Shown piece after piece: positions 3,122-5,039 of a stretch of 5,039 nt of DNA. Within the stretch, counting starts at the first letter, position 1. Every line of letters starts with the position of its first letter. The notes below the pieces were generated by a model. The model had not been told where the DNA came from, made no database searches, and saw only the letters and a list, made by a program, of their open reading frames with translations. A program made the position numbers and the translations under genes. This DNA is from an uncultured Collinsella sp. (lineage in GTDB: Bacteria; Actinomycetota; Coriobacteriia; Coriobacteriales; Coriobacteriaceae), in NCBI GenBank assembly GCA_959599635.1, contig CAUGJN010000131.1:1-5039 (forward strand). Direction: 5' to 3'.

Positions 3122-5039
3122 ATGAAGATCATCAAGCGCAGCGGCACCGAGGTTGTCTTTGACATCGATAAGATCGTCAATGCGATTCGCGCCGCAAACT
3201 TGGAGGTCGAGGAGAGCTCTCGTCTAACCGACCGCCAGGTGGTTTACGCGGCACAAAACGTCGCCGAGGCATGCGAGAACGCGGGCCACACCGTTTCGGT
3301 CGAGGAGATCCAGGATTTGGTCGAGGACGAGATCATGCGTCTCGACTGCTACGAGGTCGCCCGCCACTACATCATCTATCGCTATGTCCAGAGCCTGAAG
3401 CGCCAGAAGAACACGACCGACGACAAGATTCTGTCGCTGATCGAGTGCAATAACGAAGAGGTCAAGCAGGAGAACTCTAACAAGAACCCGACCGTCAACT
3501 CCGTTCAGCGCGACTACATGGCCGGCGAGATTTCCAAGGACCTGACTCAGCGCGTGCTGCTGCCCCAGGAGATCGTGGATGCCCACAACGAGGGCCTGAT
3601 CCACTTCCACGATTCCGACTACTTTGCCCAGCACATGCATAACTGCGACCTGGTGAACCTGGAGGATATGCTTCAGAACGGCACCGTTATCTCGGGCACG
3701 CTGATCGAGAAGCCGCACAGCTTCTCGACTGCCTGCAACATCGCGACGCAGATTATCGCCCAGGTTGCTTCCTCCCAGTATGGCGGCCAGTCTATTTCGC
3801 TGACCCATCTCGCCCCGTTTGTTGAGGTGAGCCGTCAAAAGATTCGCGGCGAGGTCGCTCGCGAGCTCGAGGAGCTCGGTGTTTCGGCATCTGCCGAGAA
3901 GGTTCGCGAGGTCGTTGAGGACCGTCTGCGTGACGAGATTCGTCGCGGCGTCCAGACGATTCAGTATCAGGTCGTGACCCTTATGACCACCAATGGCCAG
4001 GCGCCGTTCGTGACGGTCTTTATGTATCTCAATGAGGCCCGTACGCCCCAGGAGAAGCACGACCTTGCCATGATCGTGGAGGAGACACTTCGTCAGCGCT
4101 ATGAGGGCGTTAAGAACGAAGCCGGCGTGTGGATTACCCCGGCATTCCCCAAGCTTATCTATGTACTCGAGGACGATAACGTTCACGAGAATTCCCCGTA
4201 CTTCTACCTGACCCAGCTTGCTGCCAAGTGCACCGCCAAGCGCATGGTGCCCGACTACATCTCCGAGAAGAAGATGCGCGAGCTCAAGCTGTCGAAGGGC
4301 GAGACCGCCGGCAACGGCGATTGCTACACCTGCATGGGTTGCCGCAGTTTCCTGACGCCCGACCGCTCGGGCAACGGCTTTAACAATGTCGCCAACGCGC
4401 TGAACTATGACCCGACCAAGCCTAAGTACTATGGCCGCTTTAACCAGGGTGTTGTGACCATCAACCTGCCCGATGTCGCGCTGAGCTCGCATCAGGACAT
4501 GGACAAGTTCTGGAAGATCTTCGACGAGCGCCTTGAGCTGTGCCACCGTGCCCTGCTGTGCCGTCATGAGCGCCTGATGGGCACGCTTTCGGATGCCGCG
4601 CCGATTCTTTGGCAGTACGGTGCCCTGGCGCGTCTGAAGAAGGGCGAGACGATCGATAAGCTGCTCGTGGGCGGCTATTCCACCATCAGCCTGGGCTATG
4701 CCGGTCTGTATGAGTGCGTCAAGTACATGACGGGCCATAGCCACACCGAGAAGGAGGGCACGCCGTTTGCCATGGCCGTCATGCAGCGCATGAACGACAA
4801 GTGCGCGGAGTGGAAGGCTGCGAGCGACATCGATTTCTCGCTGTACGGTACGCCGTTGGAGTCGACGACCTACAAGTTCGCCAAGTGCCTGCAGCGCCGT
4901 TTTGGCATTATCCCGGGCGTGACGGACAAGGGCTACATTACCAACAGCTATCACGTCCACGTGTCCGAGGAGATCGACGCCTTCGACAAGCTTAAGTTTG
5001 AGGGCATGTTCCAGCAGCTTTCGCCGGGCGGTGCTATCT
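3122..5039 (+). CDS. nrdD: Anaerobic (class III) ribonucleoside-triphosphate reductase, 3'-truncated by window end
   Basis: This oxygen-sensitive glycyl-radical enzyme reduces ribonucleoside triphosphates to deoxynucleotides in the cytoplasm, providing DNA precursors under anoxia; it needs the radical-SAM activase NrdG. The window holds 639 residues with no stop. Residues 2 to about 95 form an ATP-cone, the allosteric ATP/dATP-binding domain (KRSGTEVVFDIDKI onward). The catalytic barrel follows, with HFHDSDYF (161-168), NCDLVNL around Cys175, STACNIATQ (202-210), SSQYGG, TNGQAPF from about 290, and the cluster CYTCMGCRS (Cys401, Cys404, Cys407). Cys175 and Cys407 are the likely radical-relay cysteines, by position and motif. 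The zinc-binding four-cysteine site and the C-terminal glycyl-radical loop are expected beyond 5039. ATG 3122 is supported by AAAGAGG 7 nt upstream and by the ATP-cone starting at once. Paired NrdR boxes and a long leader precede it, so NrdR repression is likely. nrdG would be expected downstream but is not visible. Confidence 0.97.
   Translation, partial: MKIIKRSGTEVVFDIDKIVNAIRAANLEVEESSRLTDRQVVYAAQNVAEACENAGHTVSVEEIQDLVEDEIMRLDCYEVARHYIIYRYVQSLKRQKNTTDDKILSLIECNNEEVKQENSNKNPTVNSVQRDYMAGEISKDLTQRVLLPQEIVDAHNEGLIHFHDSDYFAQHMHNCDLVNLEDMLQNGTVISGTLIEKPHSFSTACNIATQIIAQVASSQYGGQSISLTHLAPFVEVSRQKIRGEVARELEELGVSASAEKVREVVEDRLRDEIRRGVQTIQYQVVTLMTTNGQAPFVTVFMYLNEARTPQEKHDLAMIVEETLRQRYEGVKNEAGVWITPAFPKLIYVLEDDNVHENSPYFYLTQLAAKCTAKRMVPDYISEKKMRELKLSKGETAGNGDCYTCMGCRSFLTPDRSGNGFNNVANALNYDPTKPKYYGRFNQGVVTINLPDVALSSHQDMDKFWKIFDERLELCHRALLCRHERLMGTLSDAAPILWQYGALARLKKGETIDKLLVGGYSTISLGYAGLYECVKYMTGHSHTEKEGTPFAMAVMQRMNDKCAEWKAASDIDFSLYGTPLESTTYKFAKCLQRRFGIIPGVTDKGYITNSYHVHVSEEIDAFDKLKFEGMFQQLSPGGAI

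Noticed and set aside
3224..4960. 578-codon open frame on the minus strand
   Set aside because: It lies entirely antisense to nrdD, whose + strand product shows all class III reductase motifs. Long antisense open frames are common opposite GC-rich genes with biased codon use, and the translation resembles no family I know.

Overview
The window looks like a piece of a high-G+C, obligately or facultatively anaerobic actinobacterial chromosome. The best guess is the class Coriobacteriia (Collinsella-like). This rests on GC-rich coding sequence, CCA-encoding tRNA genes, an actinobacterial-type GH13 alpha-glucosidase and a class III (anaerobic) ribonucleotide reductase. The taxon is an inference; the sequence contains no direct marker.

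Layout on the + strand: (1) positions 1-76 are a complete tRNA-Gly(GCC) followed by an intrinsic terminator (85-111). (2) Positions 112-411 hold no gene but contain a striking ~100-nt imperfect inverted repeat (123-222). Its mismatches all become G-U pairs if the minus strand is transcribed. Two short perfect palindromes follow. (3) Positions 412-2145 encode a 577-residue cytoplasmic GH13 alpha-glucosidase with the full catalytic set. (4) Positions 2228-2485 form a compact tRNA operon: a strong promoter, a second identical tRNA-Gly(GCC), tRNA-Val(GAC) after only 3 nt, and a 12-bp terminator. (5) Positions 2486-2848 are AT-richer than the rest and carry no convincing gene. They do contain a 12-nt tandem triplication that, on the minus strand, reads like the repetitive FGD tail of a phage-type integrase ending inside tRNA-Val. 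(6) Positions 2849-3121 are the control region of nrdD: two NrdR boxes exactly 32 nt apart, then a ~200-nt leader able to form two nested stem-loop domains. (7) From 3122 to the right edge runs nrdD, the anaerobic ribonucleoside-triphosphate reductase, cut off by the window end before its zinc-binding site and glycyl-radical motif.

Functionally the three units are independent: translation (tRNAs), alpha-glucoside breakdown (GH13), and deoxynucleotide supply under anoxia (nrdD under NrdR). The two identical tRNA-Gly genes bracket the glucosidase gene as 76-bp direct repeats. The least explained parts are the inverted-repeat element at 123-222, the structured nrdD leader, and the decayed-looking stretch downstream of tRNA-Val.
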